Counted from the stretch's first letter, positions 1-8,100 are shown. The stretch is 8,836 bases of DNA from JAHDFB01 sp964607315 (GCA_964607315.1 CAZSKA010000170.1:1-8836), one strand, 5' to 3'. Numbers and translations are program-made. Notes: a model not told the origin generated them from the letters alone.

Positions 1-121
1 TTTTTGAATATAATAAGAAAACAGTTGTTTAAAGATTAATAATTTACATTTTATTAAACCAAAATTATTTTGAAGTTAAAGAGTAGCTTGTTGTATAGCA
101 TAGAGATTCGTTTATTTTTTC

Positions 122-138
122 TTGGGCTTTAAGCCCAA
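122..138. repeat. 17-bp palindromic element, copy 1
   Basis: The element TTGGGCTTTAAGCCCAA is a near-perfect palindrome (eight-base arms around one central base). Extended to 140, it is the exact reverse complement of 4825-4843, so the window holds two inverted copies of a 19-bp element. It lies about 35 bases downstream of the stop codon of the DUF5916 gene. It could fold as a hairpin in that gene's transcript, but in that direction it is followed by A-rich rather than T-rich sequence, so it is not a standard intrinsic terminator. Its function is unknown. Confidence 0.6.
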
Positions 139-159
139 AAATAATACGCGTTATTTTTG

Positions 160-173
160 CCTTAAATTGGTAT
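160..173 (-). repeat. ATACCAATTTAAGG intergenic repeat, copy 1
   Basis: Read on the minus strand this is ATACCAATTTAAGG, identical to the first 14 bases of the left arm at 2458-2471, and it is followed by a similar A-rich tail. Its first base is the last base of the DUF5916 stop codon. The stop codon itself sits in the loop of a short inverted repeat (TTGGTA at 167-172, TACCAA at 177-182). It may be a dispersed intergenic repeat that landed right at the gene end. No function is visible. Confidence 0.5.
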
Positions 174-2374
174 TAGTACCAATAATTTAGCTTTAATGCT
201 AAGGCTCTGTTTCTACCATTCACCTCTGTTCCTAATACATCATAATTGTCTATATAAACTAAAAATAAATCCGACATTGGTGCAAATCGCCATTGCAGCC
301 TAGAGTTGATTCCCATGAAATCTCGTTGATCAACAAACTGGAATAAATTAGTCCAAATAATATTTCTTGTGAAGCCTATTTCTATTTTAGATCGAAGCGC
401 TGTGATTAGACCTTCTCCGTATGGTTCTGGGAATTCTAGTTGATTAAACTCATATTCAAAACCAAAATTACCCCATGGTTGCACTCTATAGTTTATTCCT
501 GCAGTAAATTGATTCAGATTGCCATTATAGAATTGCCCAACAGTGGTACTTACATTATATTGAAATAATTTCCTATTGTCTGAACTGTATTCCAAATTGA
601 TACTGCTGTAATTATATCTTCCAGAGGGTAGGGGAGTTCCATCAGACACGAACGAGAATGGAAACAATAAATCTACACCCACATTATCTAATCTAATATT
701 GATCTCACTTGTGTTTTTTAAAGTAAGGAAGTATCGCAATCTATTAAAGCGCTCATTGAAACTCAGATCAGGGTTTAATACCAATAGATTCTCTACACCA
801 AAAGTATGTCTTATAATTTTTCCTTTTGTAGGACGAATGATGTAATCGACGGAAGTAAAAGATTGATTGTAACCTACTCTGATTGTCGTATCTCTTAAAG
901 CGTCAAAATTTTCGATACGGATATTAAAGCCCATATCTGTTGTATAATTTTCCTGTACATTGGTAAAATCTGTAGAGAGTTGCCAGTTGGCATTTTGGAA
1001 TCTAGCTCCGAAATTATGAAAACCATTTTTACCAGAAAAGCCATTTTTAAAGGATCTATGCAAACCTCCCCAAACTGATTTTTGACCATCATTACTCGTA
1101 TAATTTCCTTCTAAACTAAGGTTTCTACTAGCCGTTTGCTTGATAGGATCTAATCGATCAAAACTCTGTTGATTGGTGAATAAAGCTTGTACAAATGATA
1201 ATCCAAATCGCTTTTGGACGGAAACAGCAGATTGATTAAGGCTTGCAGAGTTGTCCGTAGCTGCTGAATGTGTATTCATTATTCCTGCTCGAAGCGACTC
1301 GGTTACATTACCAGTTGCTCTTACACCATAAATCAATGGAATAGCATTTCCATTCGCATCGATTCCTATACGCCGAGAGAAAAATGGACGAACAGATCCC
1401 ACGCCAAAATTCCCAAAGACATCACTATTCTCTAGGAAAAAAGTTCTTTTTTCAGGTAGGAAAATACTGAATCTAGTCAAGTTTGTTACTTGTTCATCTA
1501 CTTCTATTTGCGAGAAATCGGGATTTAAAGTAACATCTGCATTAATGGTAGAGGTGAGGGCAAATCTTGCATCTAGTCCAGCATTAGCTCTGAAATTAGG
1601 CGCTTGATCTGGCTCTATGTTGACACTGCCAGTAACATATGGAATAAGATTAAAATTACCTGTGCTTTTAGCAGGAGGTTTGTCCCATACCATAGCACCA
1701 GCGAATGCTGGATTAGGTGGCCAGAAAGATTCGGGCACTGCAGTCCAGTTATGAAATTCATTTATCGCTTGTATTCCCCTAACTATATTTAATCCCCATT
1801 CTTCTTTACTGGGATCGTATCGAAGAATTTTTAATGGAATCGCCATTTCAGCTGTCCAGTAGCCATCTTGGATATTTACTTCAGCATACCATTTATTACT
1901 CCAGTCTGAATTTATACCTGAGTTTGCAGCAAACTGCGCATCCCATTGTTGTCCTGCAGCCGTTACCCCAAAAAGGAAAGCATTTGTTCTAGTATTCAAT
2001 GGGTCAAGTGTCAGAGCGATACCGTCATTATCCCAAAATTCATCTCTTTTTAAAGATTGAATTACTATAGGTTCTTTCTGAATACACATTGCAGCCATAT
2101 ACAGAAAGTTGTCATCATAGGTGAAACGCACTTCCGTTCTAGGATCTGCTCCCGAGTCAAAATATGGAATCTTCTGATAAAAATCAGTTGCCATATTTTG
2201 GGATTGCCAAATGGCCTCGTCAAGAATCCCATCAACCTTTATTTCTTCTGTTGCTCTATTATTTGAAACTCTAAAGACATCTTTGAAATCCTCCACTTCA
2301 ACATGGTTTTGCGCAAGGGAAGAGAAACAAAAAATGAAATGGAATAGAAAAAAGATGTAATAATTTTTCAACAT
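173..2374 (-). CDS. DUF5916 outer-membrane protein with CBM9-like domain
   Basis: The 733-residue product starts with a signal peptide: MLKN, a Phe-rich hydrophobic core, then SLAQ with likely cleavage near residue 21. Residues about 43-235 resemble a CBM9-like sugar-binding domain (IKVDGILDEAIW at 45-56, YDDNFLY at 86-92, DGIALTLDP at 117-125, AEMAIPL at 175-181). From about 240 onward it matches the DUF5916 family, with the hallmark DFSQIEVDEQ (286-295), LTRFSIFLPEKRTFFLEN (299-316) and PFFSRRIG (330-337). The remainder is rich in alternating, aromatic-containing strands and ends in a terminal Tyr, as in outer-membrane beta-barrels. Length is normal for the family. Its biochemical role is not established; binding or passage of a glycan or other ligand at the outer membrane is inference. 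The ATG is chosen because it directly precedes the signal peptide; there is no Shine-Dalgarno sequence. It is separated by 219 bases and a terminator from the next gene on its strand. Confidence 0.9.
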   Translation of the reverse strand: MLKNYYIFFLFHFIFCFSSLAQNHVEVEDFKDVFRVSNNRATEEIKVDGILDEAIWQSQNMATDFYQKIPYFDSGADPRTEVRFTYDDNFLYMAAMCIQKEPIVIQSLKRDEFWDNDGIALTLDPLNTRTNAFLFGVTAAGQQWDAQFAANSGINSDWSNKWYAEVNIQDGYWTAEMAIPLKILRYDPSKEEWGLNIVRGIQAINEFHNWTAVPESFWPPNPAFAGAMVWDKPPAKSTGNFNLIPYVTGSVNIEPDQAPNFRANAGLDARFALTSTINADVTLNPDFSQIEVDEQVTNLTRFSIFLPEKRTFFLENSDVFGNFGVGSVRPFFSRRIGIDANGNAIPLIYGVRATGNVTESLRAGIMNTHSAATDNSASLNQSAVSVQKRFGLSFVQALFTNQQSFDRLDPIKQTASRNLSLEGNYTSNDGQKSVWGGLHRSFKNGFSGKNGFHNFGARFQNANWQLSTDFTNVQENYTTDMGFNIRIENFDALRDTTIRVGYNQSFTSVDYIIRPTKGKIIRHTFGVENLLVLNPDLSFNERFNRLRYFLTLKNTSEINIRLDNVGVDLLFPFSFVSDGTPLPSGRYNYSSINLEYSSDNRKLFQYNVSTTVGQFYNGNLNQFTAGINYRVQPWGNFGFEYEFNQLEFPEPYGEGLITALRSKIEIGFTRNIIWTNLFQFVDQRDFMGINSRLQWRFAPMSDLFLVYIDNYDVLGTEVNGRNRALALKLNYWY

Positions 2375-2378
2375 AAAA

Positions 2379-2386
2379 CAAAGGTA
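2379..2386 (-). promoter_or_regulatory. Possible -7 promoter box of the DUF5916 gene
   Basis: On the minus strand this reads TACCTTTG, a full match to the Bacteroidota -7 consensus TAnnTTTG. It ends only four bases before the start codon, so transcription from it would begin at or very near the ATG. I see no TTG box at the expected distance upstream (about 19-22 bases), so this may be a chance match. Confidence 0.3.
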
Positions 2387-2457
2387 TGATTATATGTTTT
2401 AATATGATTGGTTTTTATTATTTATCTGAGTACGCATTAAATCTCTAATCGGACAAA

Positions 2458-2525
2458 ATACCAATTTAAGGTTAAAATGGATTTTCAACCCAAATATATA
2501 CCTTATTTTATCCTTAAATTAGTAT
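2458..2525. repeat. Imperfect long inverted repeat of the ATACCAATTTAAGG family
   Basis: Two 21-base arms, 2458-2478 and 2505-2525, are inverted copies of each other with two mismatches, separated by a 26-base spacer. Each arm begins ATAC(C/T)AATTTAAGG and continues into TAAAAT. The left arm shares its first 14 bases with the element at 160-173. The whole 68-base unit sits between the AhpD-like gene terminator and the DUF5916 start. It resembles a small non-coding palindromic repeat (MITE-like), but no target-site duplication is evident. It could also form a hairpin in a transcript. Confidence 0.55.
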
Positions 2526-2534
2526 AATAAGCAT

Positions 2535-2562
2535 AAAAAAAACCCGATTCCGAAGAATCAGG
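2535..2562 (-). terminator. Intrinsic terminator of the AhpD-like gene
   Basis: Read on the minus strand: an eight-pair stem, CCTGATTC with GAATCGGG (one G-T wobble), closed by a TTCG tetraloop and followed directly by eight T residues. This is a textbook Rho-independent terminator, 31 bases after the stop codon of the gene ending at 2594. It separates that gene's transcript from the downstream DUF5916 gene. Confidence 0.93.
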
Positions 2563-2593
2563 CCTAAGTTTTATCAACTTACTATTACTATCT

Positions 2594-3151
2594 TTATACA
2601 GTTGTAGCTTCCCAAGCAAATGGTTGAAAAGCCTCATCAACAGGAGTATTTGCTATGTGATTTGTATAGTTACTTATTGTTTTTTGTGAAATTCCTAGAA
2701 TGATTTCTAGAACTTGTTGTTCTCCATATCCCGCATTATAAAATGTGTCAAGATCAGCTTGACTTAATCTACCTCTATTTCTAACAAGTTTTAATGTAGT
2801 TTCATGTAAAGCCTGCAGCTTATTATTTGGTAACTGAGTACCATTTCTAAGAGCTTCTGTAATATTTGCATCTACATTCATAGAATGTGCAATTGCAGTA
2901 TGAGCTGGCACACAGTAATGACATTCGTGTTCTACGTTTATTGTTTGCCAGATCACTGTTAACTCATCATTATTAAAAGATGATTCCGTAAACAATTTGT
3001 GAATAGTTTGATATGCTTCAAATATTCCAGGAGAAGCTGCAAAAACTCCGTATAAGTTAGGTACAAAACCATTTTGTTTTTTTGCACTTTCTAATCTTTC
3101 TTTACTCGCCGCCGGCGCATTTTCAATGTTGTGAACTTTTAATGTTGTCAT
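2594..3151 (-). CDS. AhpD-like carboxymuconolactone decarboxylase family protein
   Basis: The 185-residue soluble protein has no signal peptide. It carries the family's redox motif, CxxC followed by xxxH, as CHYCVPAH (C77, C80, H84), within a helical context (ELTVIWQTINVEHE before it). This places it in the AhpD-like branch of the carboxymuconolactone decarboxylase superfamily, whose members often act as thiol-dependent peroxidase or disulfide reductase partners. True ring-lactone decarboxylation is not indicated. The physiological substrate cannot be read from sequence. Length is typical for single-domain members. The ATG lies in an A/T-rich leader without a Shine-Dalgarno sequence, normal for Bacteroidota. 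It has its own terminator and a 269-base upstream gap containing an inverted repeat at 3191-3207 that could be an operator. No peroxiredoxin or other redox partner gene lies beside it, so a stand-alone cytoplasmic stress role is only an inference. Confidence 0.9.
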   Translation of the reverse strand: MTTLKVHNIENAPAASKERLESAKKQNGFVPNLYGVFAASPGIFEAYQTIHKLFTESSFNNDELTVIWQTINVEHECHYCVPAHTAIAHSMNVDANITEALRNGTQLPNNKLQALHETTLKLVRNRGRLSQADLDTFYNAGYGEQQVLEIILGISQKTISNYTNHIANTPVDEAFQPFAWEATTV

Positions 3152-3190
3152 AATTAGTTATAATTTTATTAGCCATTAATCCAAATTTGA

Positions 3191-3207
3191 ATGTATATTT
3201 TATACAT
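3191..3207. promoter_or_regulatory. Inverted repeat, candidate operator of the AhpD-like gene
   Basis: ATGTATA and TATACAT form a perfect 7-bp inverted repeat with a three-base TTT spacer, 40-56 bases upstream of the AhpD-like start codon, where a promoter would lie. A weak -7-like CAAATTTG (minus strand, 3183-3190) sits next to it on the gene side. The size and symmetry suit a dimeric regulator, but no regulator gene is in the window, and such A/T-rich repeats also arise by chance. Confidence 0.35.
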
Positions 3208-3420
3208 CCGAATTTAGCTTTAGCTAGTTATTTAGTTATATAAGGAGAGAGATACGGCGTTTCTAACTGAATTGAAGTAGTAGTTGTTTAATCGTTTTCT
3301 TCCTAATTTGATGAAATGAATACAAGGATTATTCAGCGGACATTTTCTATATTCTTTGGCTCAAAGATTGAACTAAAGGTAAGGCGAAATGAAATCGGAA
3401 TTTATAACTAGGGAATATTA

Positions 3421-4716
3421 TTATGAGGTAAATCTTTCTATTAAGCCTACTACTCCACTAGCTGAAATGACTAAAGAAAAGAACAAGGCTGCAAATAAGC
3501 TAGCATAAATAGGCAAGCTAAATGTATGTCCTTTCATTAATTTTTTATTTCGCATGATCAAAAGAATACCAATAATTACTGCTGGTAGAACAAATACATT
3601 GAAAACTTGCGACATGATTTGTACAGGAATTGGTTTACCTCCAACGATTGGCCCTATTAAAGCTACAGCACATGCAATCAATGTGATGATTTTGAATTGC
3701 GATGAATTGGTATCTAATGTTCCTTTCTGATAATCTGCTAAAAGGATAGGAGCTATTAATAAGCAAGGGAAAATAGAAGATAATCCAGCACTTAAGGTTC
3801 CAAAAAAGAAAATGAAAAGTGCACCTTTCCCTGCTATAGGAGTTAGGGTTTCAGCCATATCTATAACTTGAGTAACAGTTTTTCCATTATTATAAAGAGC
3901 TCCATGTGCAACCGCCATAATTGCAGCACTAATAACAAATACTAAAATGGCAGCAAGAATGGCATCATTTCGTTGATGCTTTAAATCTTTGATTGTCCAT
4001 CCTTTCCCTTTTATAAAAAGTGGACGAGATAAAAATGTTGCTGCAGCCATTGTAGTTCCCACAAAAGCAGCAACCATGATATACACATTTTCACCACCTG
4101 CAGTTTGAGCAGGAATACTCGGAATTAATCCTTTCAATACTTCTACTGGTAAAGGCGCAACAAAAAACAAAGAGAAAATAAATGAAAGTCCCATGAGAGT
4201 TACAAAAATAACGAGCAACTTCTCAAATAAACTGTATTTACCTCGTAATAAAATCATATAGAATAGGATTAATATGATAACTGCTGCAGCTAGAACTATC
4301 TTATATTCATGCATCTCTAAGCTAGGGAAATTCAGGGCTAAGATTTCATAAATAATATTAGATGATATACCTAAAATTCCCATTAATGATCCCCATTGAC
4401 CCAGCGATATTCCTATAAGAATTATTAATGCAATGAGTTTCCCTGCAGGTATGTTTTTACGCATAGCATGCAAACCAGTATCTCCAGTAATTAAGGCGAA
4501 TTTTCCGTAGACAAAGATCAAAACTCCTGAAAAATAACAACTGAGTAATAATACCCAGAGTAACTGCATGCCGAACTCACTTCCTGCAACAATCATAGAG
4601 GTTACGCTTCCTGTCCCTATCGTATAACCAATAGCAAATATTCCTGGCCCAAATGCCAAAAGAAAGACAAGAAACTTTTTAATAATTGAATTTTGAGAAC
4701 TAGATTTATCTAACAT
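3421..4716 (-). CDS. Divergent NRAMP-like membrane transporter
   Basis: The 431-residue polytopic membrane protein has about eleven hydrophobic segments and no cleaved signal peptide, as expected for the NRAMP (LeuT-fold) family in the inner membrane. The family signature is recognisable in helix 1: FGPGIFAIGY (22-31), then AGSEFG (44-49) and LLWVLLLS. Classical members bind Mn2+ or Fe2+ through DPGN in helix 1 and an MPH motif in helix 6. Here helix 1 reads TIGTGSV (32-38) and helix 6 reads GTTMAAATF (220-228), so the Asp, Asn and His are missing and the Met is shifted or absent. The substrate is therefore uncertain; Mg2+, another cation or a different solute are possible. A start at 4716 gives the normal short N-terminus before helix 1. 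Upstream lie a good promoter and a 13-bp tandem repeat. No clear intrinsic terminator follows. It is divergent from the PNGase F-like gene. Confidence 0.85.
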   Translation of the reverse strand: MLDKSSSQNSIIKKFLVFLLAFGPGIFAIGYTIGTGSVTSMIVAGSEFGMQLLWVLLLSCYFSGVLIFVYGKFALITGDTGLHAMRKNIPAGKLIALIILIGISLGQWGSLMGILGISSNIIYEILALNFPSLEMHEYKIVLAAAVIILILFYMILLRGKYSLFEKLLVIFVTLMGLSFIFSLFFVAPLPVEVLKGLIPSIPAQTAGGENVYIMVAAFVGTTMAAATFLSRPLFIKGKGWTIKDLKHQRNDAILAAILVFVISAAIMAVAHGALYNNGKTVTQVIDMAETLTPIAGKGALFIFFFGTLSAGLSSIFPCLLIAPILLADYQKGTLDTNSSQFKIITLIACAVALIGPIVGGKPIPVQIMSQVFNVFVLPAVIIGILLIMRNKKLMKGHTFSLPIYASLFAALFFSLVISASGVVGLIERFTS

Positions 4717-4717
4717 T

Positions 4718-4742
4718 GATTTGCGTTTTTGATTTGCGTTTT
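4718..4742. repeat. Tandem 13-bp repeat beside the transporter start codon
   Basis: GATTTGCGTTTTT (4718-4730) is followed head to tail by GATTTGCGTTTT (4731-4742), and then by a degenerate third unit, ATTTGTGTT (4743-4751). On the transporter strand this is a leader of ACGCAAATC units ending one base before the ATG. It lies within the inferred 5' untranslated region. It may be replication slippage or a translation-affecting leader. Confidence 0.7.
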
Positions 4743-4758
4743 ATTTGTGTTGGTCAAT

Positions 4759-4793
4759 CAAAAATAGAAAAGCTAGCGACAAAGATTACAAAA
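4759..4793 (-). promoter_or_regulatory. Promoter of the NRAMP-like gene
   Basis: On the minus strand a -33-type TTTTG (4789-4793) is followed after 22 bases by TATTTTTG (4759-4766), a full match to the Bacteroidota -7 consensus TAnnTTTG. Spacing is within the range reported for flavobacterial promoters. Transcription would start near 4752-4755, giving a leader of roughly 37 bases that includes the tandem repeat. Confidence 0.55.
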
Positions 4794-4824
4794 TATCAAA
4801 CATTTACTACATTCCCTTTTTTAA

Positions 4825-4845
4825 TTTTGGGCTTAAAGCCCAAAA
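4825..4845. repeat. Palindromic element, copy 2
   Basis: TTTTGGGCTT and AAGCCCAAAA flank one central base. Positions 4825-4843 are the exact reverse complement of 122-140. The element lies about 30 bases upstream of the -33 box of the transporter promoter. Neither direction is followed by a proper T tract, so an intrinsic terminator is unlikely. It could be a repetitive extragenic palindrome or a protein-binding site. Confidence 0.6.
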
Positions 4846-4961
4846 AAGAAACAAAACTTGTGCATTCTAATTTAGGGGATTTAAAATTTTATCTAGTTGT
4901 AATTCTTTGTGGAAGAAATTACTATATGTACATTTCAGCTAATAAGAATAAATAAATAATG

Positions 4962-4999
4962 CAAATTCAACTTTATAATGCCATTAGGAGTTGAATTTG
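4962..4999. repeat. 11-bp perfect inverted repeat
   Basis: CAAATTCAACT (4962-4972) and AGTTGAATTTG (4989-4999) are perfect inverted copies around a 16-base loop, with one further G-T pair possible outside. There is no T tract after it on the plus strand. It lies between the two divergent promoters, so it may be a hairpin or a binding site. Confidence 0.5.
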
Positions 5000-5023
5000 T
5001 AAAAGTTCTAATGTACTGCAAAT

Positions 5024-5040
5024 ATTGACTCTTAGTCAAT
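5024..5040. promoter_or_regulatory. Inverted repeat, candidate regulator site upstream of the PNGase F-like gene
   Basis: ATTGACT and AGTCAAT form a perfect 7-bp inverted repeat with a CTT spacer, 118 bases upstream of the plus-strand start codon and about 75 bases before its weak -7 box. The geometry fits a dimeric regulator. There is no other support. Confidence 0.3.
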
Positions 5041-5113
5041 TATTTTGAATTCGTCTTTAACTATTTTTTCGTTAAAAAAACCATCTCATTTCCGTTACTA
5101 TTCTGTATTATTT

Positions 5114-5122
5114 TATAATTTG
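5114..5122 (+). promoter_or_regulatory. Weak -7-like box of the PNGase F-like gene
   Basis: TATAATTTG resembles the Bacteroidota -7 box but has three rather than two bases between TA and TTTG, and no clear TTG box lies upstream. It would give a leader of about 30 bases. This is the best candidate in the region, not a confident call. Confidence 0.25.
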
Positions 5123-5157
5123 CTGTTTGCTTTTAAACAAAATTCAACGAATTTCAA

Positions 5158-8100
5158 ATGAAGAAAATCTTTACATTATTAGTATGCATTTTTACACTAA
5201 CATCTATTTCTGCTCAAGAAATAGGTGACACTTTAAAGGTGAAAGTGTTTGATTTTAATAGTTCTACTAGAGATACAGTAATAAATTTTCCTACTGTAGG
5301 ACCTGATATAACTTTTGAAAAAATCATACTTAAGTACACAATGAGATGTCATGATGGTCTTATTAATCCAGGAAATAATTCTCAAGGTTGTGGTGAGTGG
5401 GATTTTTCATGTAATACTTATTTGATAGACTCTACTAAGATAGAGCAGTTTCTTACTACAACCCCTAGTCACATAATTACTGACTTTGATGATCCGTTGT
5501 TCTTTTATAAAGAGACACCTGTTTTTAATTATAATAGATCAGTAGAAACGATTGTTGATGTTACAAATACGATTTCAGAAGAAGAAACAATTATTGGTGG
5601 CTCTGATAATCCAATTAATGAAACCCTTGCTACACATGAAGGTATAGGAAAGTCACAGTATATATATACGGCAGCTGAGTTGTTAGCTGGTGGATTAGCG
5701 CCTGGAGAAATTGATGCTATTTCTTTAGAAGTTTTAGATGATGCAGGTGAGGCACAATTCTTAGAAATTAAGATGAAGAATACGGATAAAACGACTTTGA
5801 ATGAACGTGTTGACTTTACAGGATTTACTAAAGTTTATGACAATACAGTAGAATTAGAAGCTAATCAGTTGAATAGATTTCATTTTGCGACACCTTTCGA
5901 ATGGGATGGAATTTCCAATGTTTTAATAGAGTATAATTTTTCTAATATTGATGGATCTAATACAGCAGGAACATCTGTTGCAGGAGAGCAAACTAGTTTT
6001 ATTTCAGGACTTCATAATGAAGATGATACGGAAGTGCGTCTTACGAATAATGCTTGGATAGAGTGTAATGATTATGCAGGAATAACGGGTAATACGAATA
6101 GAACAGTAGAAATGTGGGTTAAAACAACTGATACTAGAAATTCAGAGATTTGTGCGTGGGGATTGGTGCAATCAGGACAGAAATGGACGTTTAGACTGCA
6201 ACAAGGAAGGTTAAGATTAGAAGTGGAAGGCGGAAATACCCAAGGTTCCACACCAATAAATGATGGTGAATGGCATCATATTGCAATCGTTCAAGATGGT
6301 CCAACATTATCAAATATTAAGTTTTATATTGATGGACAATTAAATCAGCAGCAAGCTACGGGTACAGCAGCAATTAATACTGGTTTCAATGAAACTACTC
6401 CATTGAGAATAAGTAGAGGATTACAAAATAGATATTTTGAAAGTTTCATAGATGAATTTAGAATGTGGGATGTAGCAGTTGATCAGCAAACTATTGCTAA
6501 GTGGAGTAACTTAAAAGTAGATGAAAATCACCCAAATTATGATAATCTACAGGTTTATTATGAATTTGATGAAGAGGGCTTAGATGTATATGATAGTTCA
6601 ATAAATGGCAGAGATGCAAGAATAAATGGGAACAATATAAGAATGTCTCAAGCTTTAGGATCGGAATTGTTTAAAGATTTCACTCTACAAAATCAAAGAC
6701 CTAGAGTTCATTTCTATCAAGGAGAATATGAAACAAATGAAACGGAAGTGATAGTTGACAAACCAATTTCTAAAAACCCACGTCACTTTGTGGTAGAGCG
6801 AACTATAGTGCCTGGAGACCCTAATGTAGTTAAGGATGATGAAATTCTTAGTGCGGAATCAATAGAACTTTGGACAGTTGATCAAAGTATTTTCGATGCG
6901 GTAACAGGAGCTTTGATAGAGACAGTGGAACTGGAAGAAGATGGAATTATTAGTATTCAGGATTTGAGCTATACAAGAAGATTTCCTTTCTACAATGAGT
7001 TGGTATCTTTTGTAACACCATATGGATTCTTTTTGGACTTAGGTCCGAATGGGGAGACTTGGTATATGGACATGTCGGATTATGTAAGCATCTTGAATGG
7101 TAGAAGAAGAATTCAGATGACCTTAGGTGGTCAAAATAATGAGGAGTATGATATGGAATTCCAATTTATAGTAGGAACTCCACCGAGAGATGTTGTGCAG
7201 TTTGAACAATTATGGCAGGGCACGAATAGAATAGGAATAGCGCGTATTGATCAAGTAATTGATGATTCAAAGTTTGCGCCCATAACAATGCCTTTATCTG
7301 CCGAAGCAGAGACGTTTAATCTAAAATCATCTATAACTGGTCATGGTGTTCAAGGTGAGTTTTCGCAAAATGGAGGAGTGGTATTTCACAACATTGATAT
7401 GAACGGAGAACCTGTATTCATATGGGATATCACTCAGGAATGTGCTTTCAATCCTATTTTTCCTCAAGGTGGTACTTGGGTATTTGATAGAGAGGGATGG
7501 TGCCCAGGAGAACAGACATTTATGAACCAGCAGGACTTCACAGAGGTTGCAACTCCTGGAGAAGATATAGTGATTGATTACGGAACAACCAATCCCCCGG
7601 TTTCTACAGGTGATTATAGATATCATGTTGCTCACCAAGTAGTAGGATATGGTCCAGCGAACTTTACGCAAGATGCATCTATAATGAGGGTTATGGCTCC
7701 TAATAATACGGCAGAATTTAAACGTGTTGGTAATATTTGTAATAACCCAGTTGTTGTAATACGTAATACAGGTGCAACAGATCTGACAGAATTAACTATT
7801 AATTATTGGATGAATGGTTCGATTAATCCTCAAACTTTTCAGTGGACAGGAAATCTAGAATTTATGGAAGAGGAAGAAGTTGAGTTACCATCAACAGCTG
7901 AATTCTGGTCAGACATATTAGAAGAAGGAAACGTATTCTATGCTGAAATAGCTTCAACAAATGGTGGAACAGATGAATATGTATATAACAATTCTATTAG
8001 TTCTACTTTCGATGTACCTACTGTTTATCCAACGAATGTGGTTATTGACATAAGAACGAATTTCAATGCAAATGAAAATAATTATCAGATTTTAGACACT

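Larger units (their letters stand above)
4717..5157. other. 441-base divergent intergenic region
   Basis: This gap separates the minus-strand transporter from the plus-strand PNGase F-like gene. From left to right it holds a tandem 13-bp repeat, the transporter promoter, the palindromic element copy 2, two further inverted repeats and a weak promoter box for the plus-strand gene. A 79-codon open frame at 4716-4955 overlaps the promoter and palindrome and does not look like a gene. I see no RNA gene that can be supported. Confidence 0.7.

Noticed and set aside
895..1092. Minus-strand open frame inside the DUF5916 gene
   Set aside because: It is an alternate frame of a long, well-supported gene on the same strand, with no independent start signal or protein-like composition. 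Similar frames at 1604-1792 and 2057-2266 (plus) are rejected for the same reason.
3152..3420. Terminator for the NRAMP-like gene or co-transcription with the AhpD-like gene
   Set aside because: No stem with a T tract is visible after the transporter stop, but the 269-base gap with a candidate operator also gives no positive support for an operon, so neither is called.
4825..4845. Palindrome copy 2 as an intrinsic terminator
   Set aside because: It lies between divergent promoters and is followed by A-rich rather than T-rich sequence on the plus strand, and by AATTAAAAAA on the minus strand.
4716..4955. Plus-strand 79-codon open frame between the divergent genes
   Set aside because: It overlaps the transporter promoter, the tandem repeat and the palindrome, has low-complexity content and no recognisable domain or leader, and is best explained as chance in A/T-rich intergenic DNA.
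7327..7671. Minus-strand 114-codon open frame opposite the PNGase F-like gene
   Set aside because: It lies fully antisense to the conserved PNGase F C-terminal domain. The sense frame has clear family motifs while the antisense product has none.
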